Below, one piece after another: positions 11,357 through 27,185 of a DNA stretch of 64,000 nucleotides. The notes beneath the pieces were generated by a model, which was not told the origin of the DNA, did not search any database, and saw only the letters and a list, made by a program, of their open reading frames with translations. Within the stretch, counting starts at the first letter, position 1; the number at the start of each line of letters is the position of its first letter. The stretch lies in assembly GCA_030144725.1 (NCBI GenBank), contig JASKMD010000029.1:9184358-9248357 (forward strand), in the 5' to 3' direction. A program made the position numbers and the translations under genes. This DNA comes from Haematococcus lacustris (taxonomy: Eukaryota > Chlorophyta > Chlorophyceae > Chlamydomonadales > Haematococcaceae).

Positions 11357-12777
11357 CCTGCTCTTGCTGCTCCTGCTCTTGCTGCTGCTGCTCCTGCTCT
11401 TGCTGCTGCTGCTGCTGCTGCTGTGCCAGGTGAGAAGACTCCCTGCTGTGCTGTGCTGTGGCTGCAGGAATGGGTGGAGAGGAGAGGGGAGGACGAGGTG
11501 GAGGGCGAAGGGTCAGGGAAGGGAGGGCGTGAACAGTGAGGGGCAAGGGCAGGCCAACAGAGGCTGAGGGGGGGGTGACTGCTCCCTCGCTCCCCTTGAA
11601 ACCCCATGCCTGCCCCCCTCCCCCTCCCCCTCCCCCTCCCCCCAGGCCAGGCCAGTCCCCTCCCCCAAGCTGGCTACTACCTCCCTCCCCTTGCCCCTCC
11701 CTAGGATCTACCCTCCCCCCTGCCCCCCTCCCCCCCCCCTGCCTGCCCCCAGGCCGTGCCCTGGCAACCAGCTCCCCCACCACCACCTCCACCCAGGCCC
11801 GGGGGGTGGCCCACCCCCCCACTGCCACCGCCCACAGCATACAGCACAGCTGCTGGCTGCTGGCCTCCTGGCAGTGCTCAAGGCAGGCCTGCACCAGCTG
11901 AGTCATGGCACCAGGGAGGGGGGCGCTGGGCTGCTGGCTGAGGCCTGGGGGGGGTGGGGCAGGGCCGGCAGCAGGGGGGGGCCAGCCGTGCGCTGCCGGT
12001 GGTGATGGAAGAGGTGGGGGTGACCAAGCACCAGGCTGGTCGTCCCCTAGCCCAGCCAGGGCAGGGGGGAGAGGCGGAGGTGGTGACCCTCCACAAGGAC
12101 GGCAGCCCCCTTGCCCAGGCTGGGAAGGGGTAGGGAGGGTAGGGAGGGTAGGGAGGGGAGGGGGGGGGGTGGCGGCCCGGGGTGGTGTCCAAAGTGCCGG
12201 GCTGGGAGTGGGCAGGGTGGGGGGAGGGAGGGGTAGGCCCAGCTGGGCTGCCTGGCCGGGGTGTGTACTGGAAGCGTGTCAGGGCCCACAAGCTGTTGGC
12301 TAGGTCCTGGCTGTTCAGGCCGGTGCTGCGGCGGCCCAGCTCCTCCACCATGCTCTCCAGCCACTGCCTGCCTGCGAGGAGGGCGGGGCGGTGGGGCGGT
12401 GGGGCGGAGCGCATGCAGGGGTGCCAGGAGGAAGCTGCCTAGCAGCCATGATGCACGAGGCACAGGCAGATGGGTGTCCCTGCTGCCATGATGGGGTGCT
12501 GGTCTGGGGTGCGCGGCAGTGTTTCTTTTTTCGTTTAGCGAGTTCCAAAATTTATAGCGCAAAGTGACATGGCCCAGGCTCATACCCTCCATTTCATAGC
12601 TCGACCATACTTGGCTTCGTCAAACATTTACGGCTCAGGTCCACAATTCAGCGAAACTTCAGCTAAAACGCCGGTCAAAGGTCATTTTGCATAGCGCGAT
12701 GGGCGATAGCGTACGTCGCAAAGCGACCATTTCATAGTGCAAACCGGCCTCTAAAAAATACCATTTCATAGCGAACG

Positions 12778-12835
<58 letters not shown>

Positions 12836-15373
12836 CGCGAGGGAAAAAGGTGCGCGGTGTCTTTCTGTGGGGCGCGCAGGGGTCTTCCTGCTGAGAAGGG
12901 GTGGTGCGGGCCTAAGGTTAACCACATGGTGGGGAAGCCCCACACTACCAGCCCTCACCCCTGCCCACCCACCCCACTGCCTGCCCACCCCACTGCCCAC
13001 CCACCCCTCCTGCCCGCTGCCCTAGCCAGTGGCCCCCTGCCCACCTGGATGCACTCCCAGCTTAGCCAGGGCCCACAGGGCGATGACCAGCTCCTTGTGC
13101 AGCAGGCGGGTGCGGCGGAACAGCAGCTCAGCCAGCAGGGCCCGCTGCCACTCAGGGTTGTCAGGCACCCAGCCCCCCACTGCCAGCGCCCACACCGTGA
13201 TGCACAGCTCCTGCAACAGCGGTCACAGCCAGCGCACAACAGGTCAGAGGGGCGAGACGGGAGGAGGGTAAGCGGTGAGGGTTGGGGTTAGGGTTTAGAA
13301 TGAGGGTTCAGGGTTGGAAGGAGGGGGCCGAAACAGGAGGAAGGTCAGTGGTGAGGGTGCATGAGAGGGAAGGCAGTCTCAAAGGCATAGAGCATGAGGA
13401 AGAGGGGGAGGAGGGGGAGGAGGGGGAGGAGGGGGAGGAGGGGGAGGAGGGGGAGGAGGGGGAGGAGGGGGAGGAGGGGGAGGAGGGGGAGGAGGGGGAG
13501 GAGGGGGAGGAGGGGGAGGAGGGGGAGGAGGGGGAGGAGGGGGGGGAGGGGGAGGAGGGGGAGGAGGGGGGGGAGGGGGATGAGGGAGGAAGGGAGAGGG
13601 TGGTAGGGCTGTTAGGGTGATAGAGCCCCTGGCTCCTGGCTGGAACCCTAATCCTAACCCTAACCCTAACCCTGGTCTGATACCCCCCCTTAAAAAAAGA
13701 CTAACTACGCCCTCGCCGTCCGGCGTGCATAGAGAGAGGAGGGTAGCCTTCGGGCATGCCCTTGCTGCCCTCCCCCAAGGCTGCCACCCAGTAGCGGTGA
13801 GGGGGAGTGGGGAGCCCCTGGGCTGGGTGTAGCCTGCTGTTGCCCCTACCTGGTTGTTGAAGCGTGCCGGGCGCACCCGCCCCATCATCAGCTGCACCCA
13901 GCGCCGGCTCAGTGCCCCGAGCTTGGCCAGGCCATAGCTGATGGTGGCCAGCTCTCGGGGCCGGCAGCTGCGCAGTTCAGGCCAAGGGGGGCAGGGGGCA
14001 GGGGTGGCAGGCGTGGCAGGGGGGCAGGGGGGCAGGGGGAGAGGGGGGTGGGGGAGTAGCAAGACACTGGGTGGTGGCCCGCATCGCACAGCATGCAGGA
14101 GGACAGCATGAGCTCACGGAGGAGGAGGGGGCTGTGCCCAGCCGGCAGCTGCTCAGCTGTGCCCATGTTGCTCAGGCCAGCCACATGGCTGCACTGGAAG
14201 GAAGCCTTGGCGCCAACACAACACCGCGTGCTGCAGTGTCCTGCCATTGCCTAGTCTGCCGCCAGGCCCCTGCCTGATGACCCCACCTGGGCCTGCCCTG
14301 GCCCCGCCTGCTGCCCCACTGCCCTGCCACGCCCCTGCCTGTTGCCCCACCCTGGGGACGCCCTGGCCCTGTCCTGACCCCGCCTGCTGCCAGGCCTACT
14401 GCCCGGCCTACGCACTTGTGCGCCTCCTCCTCAGCAAACTCCCTCAGCTCCTGCACCGCGCAAGCCAGCTCATGCCCTGCCTCCACCCCGCCTGGCATCC
14501 TGCAGTCATAGAGCTCCACAAACACTTCGCGGCAGCAGCAGCAGCGGGAAGCAGCAGCGACGGCGGTAGGCACGAAGCATGCAGCACTGCAGCAGCACGC
14601 TGCATCCCACATGCCATCCCCCTCACACTGACAGTGTGACCCTCAGTGTGTGTGAGGGTCACTCACATGGTCAACGGAGAACTGCTGCCACGCATTCCTC
14701 GCTGCCCTTGCTGGCTGCTGCTCTGCGTCACACCGGCTCCAGCCCCTCCTGCCCTGGCCTGCCTTGCCCGGCCAGCAGCCAGCAGGTGGTCAGGCACCAG
14801 GCAGGCCATGTGGTGAATGAGGGCGGTGAGGTTGAGGGCATTGAACAGGTCAGAGAACTCCATCCACAGCGAGAAAGCCGCCTTCCAGCTGGTGGTCAGC
14901 TTGATCTGGTAGGTCAGGAATGCGTTCAGGTGAGCCGCAGGGGGTGGAGGGGGAGGCAATGCCAGGCTGATCTCCCCTGTCAGATGTGGGGTCACGGGGT
15001 TGCGCTTGCGCTTGCTGGTGCGGGATTGCAGGTGCTGCATCTGCTGCACCATGCCTTTCAGCTCCTGCAGGCTGAGAGCTTTGGGTCTGGCACCATCACG
15101 CCTGTTATTCCAGTACGGCTGGCTTAGGGGAGGACCGCTGGGTAGGGATGGCGGTGAGCTGCAGCTTGGAAGCTGGCTGTAGTGGGGATTTGAGGTGAAA
15201 GATACGGAGATATTTTTGGTCTGAGTAGACAACAAACCGGGAAGTGAGCACGCAGCATTGTGCAACCCGCCGCCAATCGGCTGAGTGGCTGGCCACGAGA
15301 TATATACAGCCATTGGTGCTGCAGTGGCCGCGGGGTGGTGGTGGCTCGGGAAGTGCGATGCCGAATTGGACAA
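7877..15373 (-). CDS. OPR-like (octotricopeptide) organelle RNA-metabolism protein, multi-exon
   Basis: Minus-strand gene of at least nine exons. From an ATG at 15373 the N-terminus is Ser/His/Pro-rich with few acidic residues, compatible with a plastid or mitochondrial transit peptide. A repeated helical motif recurs: ISYGLAKLGALSRRW (about 13.9 kb), VIALWALAKLGVHPG and LCITVWALAVGGW (13210-13045), LANSLWALTRFQYTP (from 12371), CCMLWAVAVGGWATP and LMCTLWALARLGAP (10.56-11.9 kb), VAGVLWAAAKLGCDPPPEL (10.0-10.2 kb), LSNCLWALAKLRHRL and IANSLWSLAWLLPPG (8.65-9.48 kb). The last exon ends at 7877. The 13045/12371 junction keeps frame (phase 1). LWALAKLG repeats are characteristic of algal OPR/RAP-type proteins that act on organelle transcripts; the target RNA cannot be told. 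A 1.3-kb open segment (10557-11906) contains Gln/Ala/Pro tracts. Most other exon borders are approximate. Confidence 0.65.
8216..8256 (+). repeat. (GGC)n/(AGC)n trinucleotide tract
   Basis: Short trinucleotide array between putative exons of the minus-strand OPR-like gene. Confidence 0.8.
10325..10432 (+). repeat. GCATGG/TGACC tandem array
   Basis: About seven copies of a 15-16 bp unit built from CTGCATGACCTGCATGG, with NsiI-like ATGCAT palindromes, in an intron of the OPR-like gene. Confidence 0.8.
11190..11232 (+). repeat. (CAG)n tract
   Basis: About fourteen CAG/CTG triplets. On the minus (gene) strand the frame open through the OPR-like exon reads this as an alanine tract; a second CTG-rich tract at 11325-11422 reads as Gln/Glu. 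Confidence 0.85.
12533..12838 (-). repeat. Intronic MITE-like element, copy A
   Basis: On the minus strand it starts TATAGCGTTCGCTATGAAAT and continues with CTATGAAATGGTCGCTTTG and CATCGCGCTAT, shared with copies at 34.0 and 51.0 kb. The other end carries the same CTATGAAATGG and TTTGCGCTATA words again. A (TA)28 tract (12779-12834) is fused to one end. It lies between two exons of the OPR-like gene. Confidence 0.7.
12779..12834. repeat. (TA)28 microsatellite
   Basis: Uninterrupted TA dinucleotides at the end of MITE copy A. Confidence 0.97.
13392..13580 (+). repeat. 9-bp GAGGAGGGG minisatellite
   Basis: About twenty copies of a purine-only 9-bp unit. The strand asymmetry (all purine) favours triplex or slippage structures. 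It lies in an intron-like part of the OPR-like gene; the Glu/Gly-repeat frame it creates is not treated as a gene. Confidence 0.92.
13643..13673 (-). repeat. Interstitial telomere-like CCCTAA repeats
   Basis: Four contiguous CCTAAC units on the plus strand, TTAGGG on the minus. Confidence 0.7.
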
Positions 15374-15959
15374 AGTAGCTACCCTGCTATGAATATCACT
15401 GCACGAAACGGACGTATACGCCGGACTGGTATCGGAAAAGCATATCGGTGGCAGGCTATGGGCAATTCAGGTACTGCAGTGGATCACTATGCGATGCTGA
15501 TGATCGTAGCTACGAAACTTATCAAGATTATTGTCATAGAAACGTCACAGGAAAAGACCCTAAACTCTGCATTCAGAATTATTCAGCGCTTTGGCACGCA
15601 ATGTAAGATGCGCACGCACGCCGTCGTTGGGTGGCCTGCAGTTGGGTCAAAAAACCGTGTTGTCGTTTGATTGTTGGCACTTGCTTATATTTGTTTGCTT
15701 GTTGGCAGTTGCATGTTTTACATCATCGAACCTGGCAGCAGAACTGTGCGTCACAAGATGAAGCCAAGTGGGTTGTTGTTGTTGCTTGCAGTCACAAGTA
15801 AAGGTTTGAATTTCGTAATTGTGATTGGTTTGCTAGTTGATGTGAAACACTTTTGCAAGCGCTAGACAAACAGCTAAAAGCTGTGTCGCGCACGCTTCGC
15901 CGGGCATCGTACAATTCATAGTCACCACGACCTCGTCGGCTTCATTGCGACTAGCCAGC
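15374..15959. promoter_or_regulatory. Divergent promoter region, OPR-like gene / DHFR-TS
   Basis: A 586-bp interval separates the minus-strand OPR-like ATG (15373) from the plus-strand DHFR-TS ATG (15960). It is visibly less GC-rich than its surroundings and has no recognisable exon, as expected of a shared 5-prime region. No specific element was identified. Confidence 0.5.
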
Positions 15960-21962
<6,003 letters not shown>

Positions 21963-23447
21963 CCTAAGGAAGAGCTCAGCATTGCAGGATGGTACACAGG
22001 CGGGTGGGGAGGTGGGTGAGCAGGCAGGGGCAGGCAGGGGCAGGCAGGCAGGCAAGAAATGGGCGGGGGGGCTGGCAGGTAAGCAGGGCAGGCAGGCAGG
22101 AGAGGGCGGGCAAGCAGGCTGATATGTGAGATGGTGCAGGCGAGCGGGCACAAAGGCAGGCGGGTGAGGGGGTGGGTGAGCAGGCAAGGGGAATGCAGGC
22201 AGGCAGGCAGGGGGGCAGGGGGTTATGCCTGCCGGCACTAGGAAAGCCATGGCTGAGGTGCCCGGCCCAGATGCGATGTGCTTGCGCTTCTCGCCTGGCA
22301 TCCCGGCAGCTGTGTGGGCCGGTGCGTCATTGTGCAAGGGCGCTGGGGTTTCGAAAACTTTTGCAAAGTATGAGATACGCTGAGATGCATAGGGCTAGGT
22401 GTCACATCTATTTCCTAATCCGAGGGCTTGGGAGCGCTGCTTTCCTGCACCGGGGGTCCAACCCAGCTGCAGCTCCAGTGTGATCCAGGTGGGAGCAGGC
22501 TGCATAGGAGGGGAATGGATGATATGCACGGCTGACAGCACTGGGTGGCACAGCCCGTGGCTTCCTCATGCTGTGGCACCCTCCAGCTGTGGGTCCTGTT
22601 GATCTGTCACTCTAGCCAGTGTGAGCAAGGGGGACTGTTCCTGAGCTGAGCATGAGCAGACGGGAAGTACATGACGTGCAGGCATCAGCTGGTGCACAGG
22701 GCTGCGTGTGTGAAGTCCACTGCCGCCAGATCCCGAGCAACCAACATAACCAACGCCCGTCATAAACAAGCATGGCAATGCTGCACAGAGCATCACACTG
22801 ATTTGAGGGAGCTACCATGTACTGTCATGTTTACAACTTACATGCACACGTCCATGCCCGCCATGCATGGACTTACATGGACAAGTTGCTCTACTGCATA
22901 CTCTGTATCACACATCTGTATCACCCTAACAATGTCGAGATGTTCTTAGGTTCAGAATGACGAAGTGGAATTACTGAGATCAGATACATTGTAAGCCATC
23001 TCCTTGAAAACCGTCTGTGAGCCTCCTGAGCCCAGCAGCCCCAGTGCTGAGCACCCTCCTATCAGCCTGACGCACAAGCAGCAACAGCACGGCAGTACCA
23101 TAGGACCCTATAGCTCAGCAGGGTGGCAGGAGGTTGGTTTTCTGTCTGTGTGATGTGTACGTAGTAGGTTTTGATGTGCTCACAAGGACACCAAAAAACA
23201 ACATTCCACATGCTCTGACCCCAGCGAGGTCAGCCCTCGTAAGACCCCTCGCCCAACCCCTTCCCCAGCAAGGTCAGGTAAGTGCCTGTTTGCCACCTGT
23301 GGTGATCATGGAATGCTTGTGCTTACAATGCGCCCAATGCTGCATGCTGCCTTTCTAACCTGTACCTGGGCCTGCCCACCCCTCTGATACCCTGAAGACG
23401 ATCTAAGGTCTTGCACAGGGTTTGTTGCTTAAGTACCCAGGGCCTGT
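21963..23447. other. Intergenic, convergent 3-prime ends
   Basis: DHFR-TS (+) and the next gene (-) converge here. GGCAGG-type repeats occupy about 22019-22200. No coding sequence recognised. Confidence 0.45.
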
Positions 23448-25259
23448 TTAGGAGCGGTCAGGAGCAGAGACATGCATGTCTGCGCGGTGGGCCGACAACG
23501 CCTCCTGCCGGGCCGCCTCCTGCTCCTTCCTCTCCTTGGCCAGAGCTCGCTGCGCCTGTATGGCACAACACATGGTGATGCTGGCCAACACCGCTTCACA
23601 GACAGATGCACATGGGCTTGAAACGAGAGCATGGCATGAGAATAAGCAGAAGAAGACTTCTCCAGCGAGCCAGTGTGCATTGAGGGAGAAGCTTCTGCCG
23701 GGGGCGCGGCCTGCTCCCTTCACTGCATGGCACAGTACATGGGGGCTGCGGCTGCCAGCATTCACTGCTTTACCCAGTTGCAAGCCCTCTACTCTGTAGC
23801 ATCCTTACTGGCACTGGAGCGAAGCCAAGCCAAGCCAAGCCAAGCCAAGCCAAGCCAAGCGGCACTTCAACCTTGAAGAAGCCTGTGCCAAACCCTGAAC
23901 TTAGCACATGGTTTTTTGTAACAGCTTACCATGCTGTCAGGACTCCCTTTACAGTCTCACCTTGTCCACGTCAGTGAGGCTGATGGCCGGCCTGTGGAGC
24001 ATTTTCTCCAGAGATGCGCGGAAGGGGAGTGGCACCAGGCCTGATCCCGTGATGTACATGGCGATCAAAGGGGACTGCAGGCAGCCAGGGCAGGCAAGAG
24101 CACCCATCCAGGTTGGCAGGGATGCAGTAAACCCACCATCGCTGCTATTGCTGGATGCTCTCTGCATGCCATGGACTGTATGCAGGAGAGCGTCCACATG
24201 ACAAGCGTAGAATAGCACCAGCGAACACCATATCTGGACCAGACTGTGAAGCAGACCGTGTGATTTGTAAACAGCAGGGAAGTGTGACCAGGGCTGAAGT
24301 TGCAGTGACCTGCTACTGTGCAGGGGTGAGGCAGAGCCAGGGAGGCAAAGGGACCAGGAGAGGTAGGGGAGGAGAGGAGAGCCTCCGATACATCTTGACT
24401 ACCATGCGCATGAATCGTGACATTTGGGTGTGTGAGAGTATGTGTTGCAACAATGGCGACAGACACATGCCATGTGAGCATGATGTCGACTACCAGTCTC
24501 AATGTTAACACTCACGCAGGCTAGCCACTTGTCTGCATGCTGCCCTGTCAGGGCCCTACCCTTCCTGAGATGGCCCTGCTCTTCCGAGATGGCCCTGCCC
24601 TTACATACCCTGCTCACCCGCTCACCATGATGACGACTCGCTGCCGGAACGTTTGCTCCCAGGCGGCCCTATTGTTCTGCAGGCCATGCCTCACGTCTGG
24701 CTTGTCAGGCTGTGTGTGCAGCGCATGCTGCCTTGCTGTGCCGTCATGGTTGTGCTCATCTTGCTGGACCGCTCAGCACCACGGTGCTGCATGGCTGCGT
24801 CTGCTTGATCATGCTCGATGGTCGTTGTAGCTTACCATGTACAGGGCCCTAAAGCCGGTCAAATATGTGTATGCAATGGCACAACCTCCAGCCCATAAAC
24901 CTGTGAGTACGAGCGACGTCATGGCCGTGCAGCCCCCACTGACCACCTAGCCAACACACTGCAGGCTGTTGGCAAGCTGGTGCTGCACGCCGCTGGTTCG
25001 TGCTAGTGGCAGTTGGGGCCTGGGCTGTAGCCAGTGGCTCACTATATTTCACGAAGGCGGGTCCTGCTCGTGGCTCCTTCACTTCTGCAAGCCGAGCTGT
25101 CGGCTCTGTGGGGTACAGCGTGGTCGGCTGGACAGGGACTGGCACAGCGGCGTCGCGAAATTCAGGCAGGACATCGAAGCGCGGGCCTTGAGCCCGCTTG
25201 CGCGGGAGGTGGGGAATGTCGTTTGGACCCGTCGATGCATCGTTACCAGGGTCGGCCAT
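23448..25259 (-). CDS. 184-aa membrane protein, HIG1-domain-like (tentative)
   Basis: Five exons on the minus strand: 25259-25043, 24900-24836, 24676-24626, 24074-23961, 23555-23448. Phases agree at every junction (1, 0, 0, 0), which supports the model. Residues 1-73 are hydrophilic and Pro-rich. Residues 74-94 (LWAGGCAIAYTYLTGFRALY) form a hydrophobic helix, then AAWEQTFRQRVVIM and a second hydrophobic stretch SPLIAMYITGSGLVPL (about 112-127). The end is a charged helix, AQRALAKERKEQEAARQEAL. Two membrane spans with a conserved-looking QRVV loop resemble HIG1-type mitochondrial respiratory-supercomplex proteins. That match is from layout and a few residues only; it could be another small organelle membrane protein. 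The gene itself is well supported. Confidence 0.72.
23822..23860 (+). repeat. (AAGCC)n array
   Basis: Eight copies of a pentanucleotide in the last intron of the 184-aa membrane protein gene. Confidence 0.9.
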
Positions 25260-26395
25260 CGCCACTATCTCTTCCCAAGCTCGCACACGGCTGTGTCATT
25301 CGTTGGGTGTGAAAATCATGCTGTGCGTATGAAGCACGACATAGGACATTGCGGTGCAGTTCAATGTCAGGGAGAAACCTAGGCGGGTAAGGATCCCAAA
25401 CAGCTCCTGGTATCATGGGGTGCTGAAGTGCCGCCGCTTGGGGCCGGCATGGTCAACCATGGGGCGCGCTGCAGTGCGCGAGCCTCCACCAGCGCATCTT
25501 GCCGGATCTCCCGCTTGAGCCGCTGGATATCTGCTATTCCAGGCTGGCCTAGGCGTCTAGGATGTCTACCTACTGCCTGCGCTCAATACACAGGTCGGGA
25601 AGCCGCGCCCGGTCGGGCCCGTGGGACAGCTCGCGCGGTCGGTACCAGCTAGCCAGGCACCGTCGGATGCTCAGTGCTCACAGGCATAAACAGTACAAAG
25701 CAGGAGCAATGTTATTCAGCGCAAGCGTGAGCTGGCAGTGGCGCATGATCTGCACCCAGCACGTTAAGAGCTCCGACCGCGACCGGCAGGGGGCAGACAA
25801 CCCGATGCCATAAAGGAAGCTCCAATTTGTGATGTGTCACATTTGACCTCATCCCACTGTGTCACATTTGACCTCATACCGCTGTGACCCAATACTTGTT
25901 GTAAAACCTATTTAGTTGTAAAACCTATTCAGCGCGATGTCAGCATTCCTGCCCACATGGGCTTCCAAGTGCCCTCCTACAACATAGCTGCATAGGGGCT
26001 GGGGCATGGCTTGGGATTGGCTGTCCAGCTGTGGCTTGAGCTAGCGCTGTGAGCACTGTAAGCTGTTTCAACATCATAGCCATCATTGTGTGAGCGCAGT
26101 GCGCTGTTTGGTGGTGAGGGTGGAGGAGGCTGGAGCACCCGCGAGTAAGGAGGGTAGCGGCCTCACGCTCAATTGCAGGGGTTGCAGGGGAAGGCAGGTC
26201 ATGGTGGGTCGTGGTAGGCCATGGTGGGTCCACCAGCGCGTTATGGTCACATGAGTATAGCTAGTTATGGTCACATGAGTATTGGCGTATTCCCCTAACT
26301 TATCATACCCAATGTGCAGTGGCCTGCGTGGCATGCATGGCCCAGCAGCGCAGATGGAGTAGTCCCTGCCCGGCTTGCAGTGCAGCAGCTGCACG
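25260..26395. promoter_or_regulatory. Divergent intergenic region
   Basis: 1.1 kb between the minus-strand membrane protein ATG (25259) and the plus-strand small protein ATG (26396). Short duplications occur (GTGTCACATTTGACCTCATC-type words at 25834-25875, twice). No exon recognised. Confidence 0.4.
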
Positions 26396-26862
26396 ATGGC
26401 AAACCTACTGTACAGGATGGGCGCAGCGGCGCTTCTTCCCCGCAAAAAAGCAGGCGGGCAGGTTTTACCGGCGTTAATAGACCTCGACACCGCAATGCGA
26501 CTGCGCGAGAAATTCTACCAAGAGGGGCAGTGAAGTGGCGGGAAGCTGGGCAGCAACTCCGTGCGAGCCCTGCGCCTACATGCCATATCGAACACATGCA
26601 CAGGGTTTGGCCCTACGAGCACATCGTCCCAGGCCTGCCTCAGCCTCCAAAGGGCTCAGAAGCATACCTCAAGCGACAGAAAGCCAAGGAGCTGAAAAAG
26701 CAAGCACGGTGAGCATGGGCTAGCTGGGCAGAGAGAGAAAGGTTAAGCCCCTATGGGGTTGCATAGGTGTTGCATGGCTGTTGTGCATGCAGGCTCAAGG
26801 AAGTACAGGATGCCATGGCCCAGATGCCACAGTTGGTGGAGCAGTACAGAGTGAGAGTATGA
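26396..26862 (+). CDS. Small basic protein, 102 aa, unknown family
   Basis: Three exons with matching phases: 26396-26529, 26604-26708, 26793-26862. The N-terminus (MANLLYRMGAAALLPRKK) is basic and free of acidic residues, like a mitochondrial presequence. The body contains LREKFYQEGQVWPYEHIVPG, LPQPPKGSEAYLKRQKAKEL and ends MPQLVEQYRVRV. Size, basicity and the leader suggest a mitochondrial ribosomal or respiratory-complex subunit, but I cannot name the family. An in-frame stop lies just upstream of the start. TGTAA at 27022-27026 is a plausible poly(A) signal. Confidence 0.62.
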
Positions 26863-26916
26863 CCTGGCTGTGCAGCAGTACACAAGGCAGTCAACAGGCT
26901 GTGCATACCTATGGCA

Positions 26917-27002
26917 ACCCTCTTGTCCTTCACTAGGGCCTCCATTTGAGCCGGATCAGAAGTACCTACTAGCAGCCACTAGCAGCCACTAGCAGCCACT
27001 AA
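26917..27002 (+). repeat. Dispersed repeat R1, copy 1
   Basis: CCCTCTTGTCCTTCACTAGG through TTTGAGCCGGATCAGAAG and tandem AGCAGCCACT units; nearly identical to 33452-33527, where it occurs in the SET gene. Confidence 0.8.
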
Positions 27003-27070
27003 CTAGACCCGACTCAAACAGTGTAATGGGGCTGTGTGGAGTAAACCCAGTGCACATGGCACATGAGCCC

Positions 27071-27185
27071 GCCTACCACCTACACTATTGCCTGACCCGT
27101 TAGGGCTATGATGTAGAGTTGGCATGACAAAACATGCACTAATTGTAAGCTGATGACAGCTCAAAAGGGGGGGGGGGGGCACACA
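27071..27185 (-). other. Conserved 3-prime noncoding block of Fanzor copy (candidate guide-RNA region)
   Basis: The roughly 115 bases after the Fanzor stop codon are also present after the stop of the truncated copy at 45.2 kb: a poly-C run (minus strand), then CATCAGCTTACAATTAG, CATGTTTTGTCATGCCAACT, CCCTAACGGGTCAGGCAAT and GTAGGTGGTAGGC. Homology stops just beyond, which marks the element end. TnpB and Fanzor loci encode their guide RNA at this position, so this is a reasonable place to look for one; RNA production is not shown here. Confidence 0.45.

Noticed and set aside
13282..13620. Glu/Gly-repeat ORF
   Set aside because: Pure product of the 9-bp GAGGAGGGG array within an intron-like region of the opposite-strand gene.
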